Shown: positions 5,186 to 6,908 of the stretch, one piece after another
Layout of the letters: every line of letters starts with the position of its first letter
How positions within the stretch are numbered: the stretch's first letter is position 1
From: Gp6-AA40 sp050742535
Lineage (GTDB): Bacteria; Acidobacteriota; Vicinamibacteria; Vicinamibacterales; UBA2999
Direction: 5' to 3'
NCBI GenBank assembly: GCA_050742535.1
Contig: JBOGIQ010000327.1
Span: 1 to 6,908 of the forward strand
DNA: 6,908 nt
Position numbers and translations under genes: made by a program
Notes under the pieces: model-generated
What the model was told of the DNA's origin: nothing
Seen by the model: only the letters and a program-made list of their open reading frames with translations
Databases searched by the model: none

Positions 5186-6908
5186 GAACCTGAAGCGCAC
5201 GCTGGTGCGCAACCGCCGCATGTTATTGGTCGAGACGGGGGTCCCGAACAGGTCGCCGTTATTGATCTGCGTGTAGATGCCGTTGAACGTCACGCGATTG
5301 AGCACGTTGGTCGCGTCGAGGCGGAAGTCCATGTTGACCCGCTCGCCGACGCGGAAGGTGCGTGCGACGGAGGCGTTCATCGAGAACTGCGACGGACCCG
5401 TAATGGCGTTTCGTGGCGCGTTGCCCCATTCGCCGGCGGCCGGGGCGGCAAACGCGTCAACGTTCGCGTAGGTGTTGTCTTTGATCGGGTCGGGCGACAC
5501 ACCTGTCAGGCTGGGACGCAACGACCCGGTGATGCCGGTGCGGCCAACGGGAGAGAAGAAAATCGGCGTGACCGGCGTTCCGGTGCCCGTCGTGATCTGG
5601 CTCGTGAACGTCCAGTCCTTGAACAGCGCGCCTTTCATGCCGTCGATCAGCGTGCCGCCGAGGATGCCTGCGCCGGTCGTGTACTCGAACGTGGCGACGA
5701 CCTGATGCCGCTGGTCGAAGTTGGAACGTGCGTACTCGGCCTCGAGGTCGAGCCAGTTCTGCGCCAGCGAGTTGGTGTCGATCGACGCGCCGCTGAACGA
5801 TCCGGCGTTGTCCATCGCCTTGGCCAGCGTGTATTGAATCGACGAGGTGAACCCGTTTCGAAGACGCCTCCGCAGCTGCACCTGCCCGGCATGCCGAAGC
5901 GATCGGCCGTCCGAGATCAGAAAGCGGAAACCAGTCGGACACGCCGGGCATGGATTGACCACGCCGATCGGATACGTGTTCGGCACGAACGCCTGCATCA
6001 GGTGGCTTCCCTTGGACCCGAGGTACGTGGCATTGACGGTGAGCGACATCGGCAGATCGCGCTGCACCGACGCCTGCCAGTTCTGCGCGTAGCCGACGCG
6101 CAGTTCGGGATCGACCGCGAAGGTATTCAAGGTCGCCACGTTACCAAGCAGCTGTCCGACGAGCAGCGCGTCCGCCAGCGTCAGTGGAGTCAGGGGCGAA
6201 TGCTGGATCTCGAACGTATTTGACAGCGGAGGCTGCTGCGCCAGCTGGTTGGCAATCGACTGATACACATTCGTGTTGCGATAGATGCCGTAGCCGGCGC
6301 GGACGACCAGCGACGATCCCGGTACCGGCCGCCACGCGATGCCAAGTCGCGGCTGGAACCCGCGCTTGTCCGCCCGCACGAGCGACTGCGGATAGCCGCC
6401 GCCCGTGACCCTGCCTGTTCCGTCCGAGGCGACGACCTGTTCGGCCGCGGTGAAGTCCGGCGCGACGTCCAGGTTCACAAGCCGGTCGAGCTGTTCGGAG
6501 ACCGGCGACTCATACTCCCAGCGAACACCGATGTTCATGGTGAACGACGGGCTCAACCGCCAGTCGTCGGTGACGTACGCCGCGTAGGTGTTGCTGCGGA
6601 AGAATTTGTCGGCGTTGCCGTAGGCCGTCGCTGCGGTCTGCGGCAGACCAAGCAGGAAGTCGGCGAAGTCCGATCCGCTTCTCGCGCCGGTGAAGCTGAA
6701 CGTGCCACGCGGATCCTGCTGGCCGAACACGTCGAGGGAGATGTGCCGGTACTCGCCACCGGCCGTAATCGTATGGCGTCCGCGAAAGCTTTGAATCTCG
6801 CTTCCCACCACGTGCGTGTTGCCCAGAGATTGCGAGTAGCGCCCGTCGCTCAGTCCCGCCAGGTCACTGGCGAACCGCAGCGTCGGCGGGCCCCAGTTCA
6901 AGGGATCC
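5183..6908 (-). CDS. Oar-like TonB-dependent receptor, C-terminal part
   Basis: The frame is open to the right edge, so the N-terminus is missing: signal peptide, probable carboxypeptidase-like regulatory domain, and plug. The 574 residues present begin D-P-L-N-W-G-P-P and are beta-barrel. Typical acidobacterial Oar-like stretches are GRHTITAGGEYRH, SNTYAAYVTDDWRLSPSFTMNIGVRWEY, GFQPRLGIAW, VRAGYGIYRNTN, YAQNWQASVQRDLPMSLTVNATYLGSKG, NFDQRHQVVATFEY and RVNMDFRLDATNVLNRVTF. The protein ends RTSVRFRF, with the terminal Phe expected of an outer-membrane barrel recognised by the BAM machinery. A loop carries CPAC (codons at 5939-5950). Members of this group import large substrates or, as with Myxococcus Oar, are needed to release a protein across the outer membrane. 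The substrate here is unknown. A TTG at 6899-6901 is an internal codon, not a start. Confidence 0.92.
   Translation of the reverse strand, partial: DPLNWGPPTLRFASDLAGLSDGRYSQSLGNTHVVGSEIQSFRGRHTITAGGEYRHISLDVFGQQDPRGTFSFTGARSGSDFADFLLGLPQTAATAYGNADKFFRSNTYAAYVTDDWRLSPSFTMNIGVRWEYESPVSEQLDRLVNLDVAPDFTAAEQVVASDGTGRVTGGGYPQSLVRADKRGFQPRLGIAWRPVPGSSLVVRAGYGIYRNTNVYQSIANQLAQQPPLSNTFEIQHSPLTPLTLADALLVGQLLGNVATLNTFAVDPELRVGYAQNWQASVQRDLPMSLTVNATYLGSKGSHLMQAFVPNTYPIGVVNPCPACPTGFRFLISDGRSLRHAGQVQLRRRLRNGFTSSIQYTLAKAMDNAGSFSGASIDTNSLAQNWLDLEAEYARSNFDQRHQVVATFEYTTGAGILGGTLIDGMKGALFKDWTFTSQITTGTGTPVTPIFFSPVGRTGITGSLRPSLTGVSPDPIKDNTYANVDAFAAPAAGEWGNAPRNAITGPSQFSMNASVARTFRVGERVNMDFRLDATNVLNRVTFNGIYTQINNGDLFGTPVSTNNMRRLRTSVRFRF

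Noticed and set aside
4022..6223. A 733-codon plus-strand open frame antisense to the VWFA and receptor genes
   Set aside because: It lies opposite two genes with clear family signatures, its translation is Arg/His/Val-rich low-quality sequence with no domain, and long antisense frames are expected at this GC content.

Overview
This is high-GC, gene-dense bacterial DNA. Its gene content points to the phylum Acidobacteriota, most likely a Vicinamibacteria-type soil lineage. Three families support this: a TIGR03435-type 'soil-associated' secreted protein, a VWFA-related protein of the acidobacterial type, and an Oar-like TonB-dependent receptor. The assignment rests on family recognition by eye, with no database search. 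The last six bases are a BamHI site (GGATCC), so the right edge may be a cloning or assembly boundary.

Layout. At the extreme left (1-36, minus strand) are the first 12 codons of a four-helix-bundle / 23S rRNA intervening-sequence-type protein that continues outside the window. The 226-bp divergent intergenic region (37-262) has no convincing gene. It holds a hairpin bounded by 8-bp direct repeats (91-133) and a heptameric minisatellite (163-248) ending 14 bp before the next start codon. A plus-strand PepSY-domain inner-membrane protein (263-1816) follows. A good sigma70-like promoter (1854-1882), whose -10 hexamer lies in the loop of an inverted repeat, precedes a two-gene unit: a 90-aa exported protein with ten cysteines (1914-2186) and a TIGR03435-family secreted protein (2211-3005). 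That unit converges, across 17 bp and a stable cUACGg hairpin, on a minus-strand operon: the C-terminal part of an Oar-like TonB-dependent receptor (5183 to beyond the right edge), then a 716-aa exported VWFA-related protein (5173 to 3023). The two genes are coupled, with the receptor stop codon inside the ribosome-binding site of the VWFA gene.

How the parts may fit together. Nearly every product acts in the envelope. The receptor would sit in the outer membrane, with the VWFA protein exported to the periplasm or surface as a probable partner. The PepSY protein is an inner-membrane protein with four predicted helices. The Cys-rich peptide and TIGR03435 protein look like a co-expressed secreted pair. 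None of these families has an assigned biochemical role in this phylum that I can state firmly, so function is largely inferred. The points most worth a second look are the Cys-rich peptide/TIGR03435 pair with its promoter-operator region, the heptamer repeats between the four-helix-bundle gene and the PepSY gene, and the Ca2+-loop-like insertion in the VWA domain.
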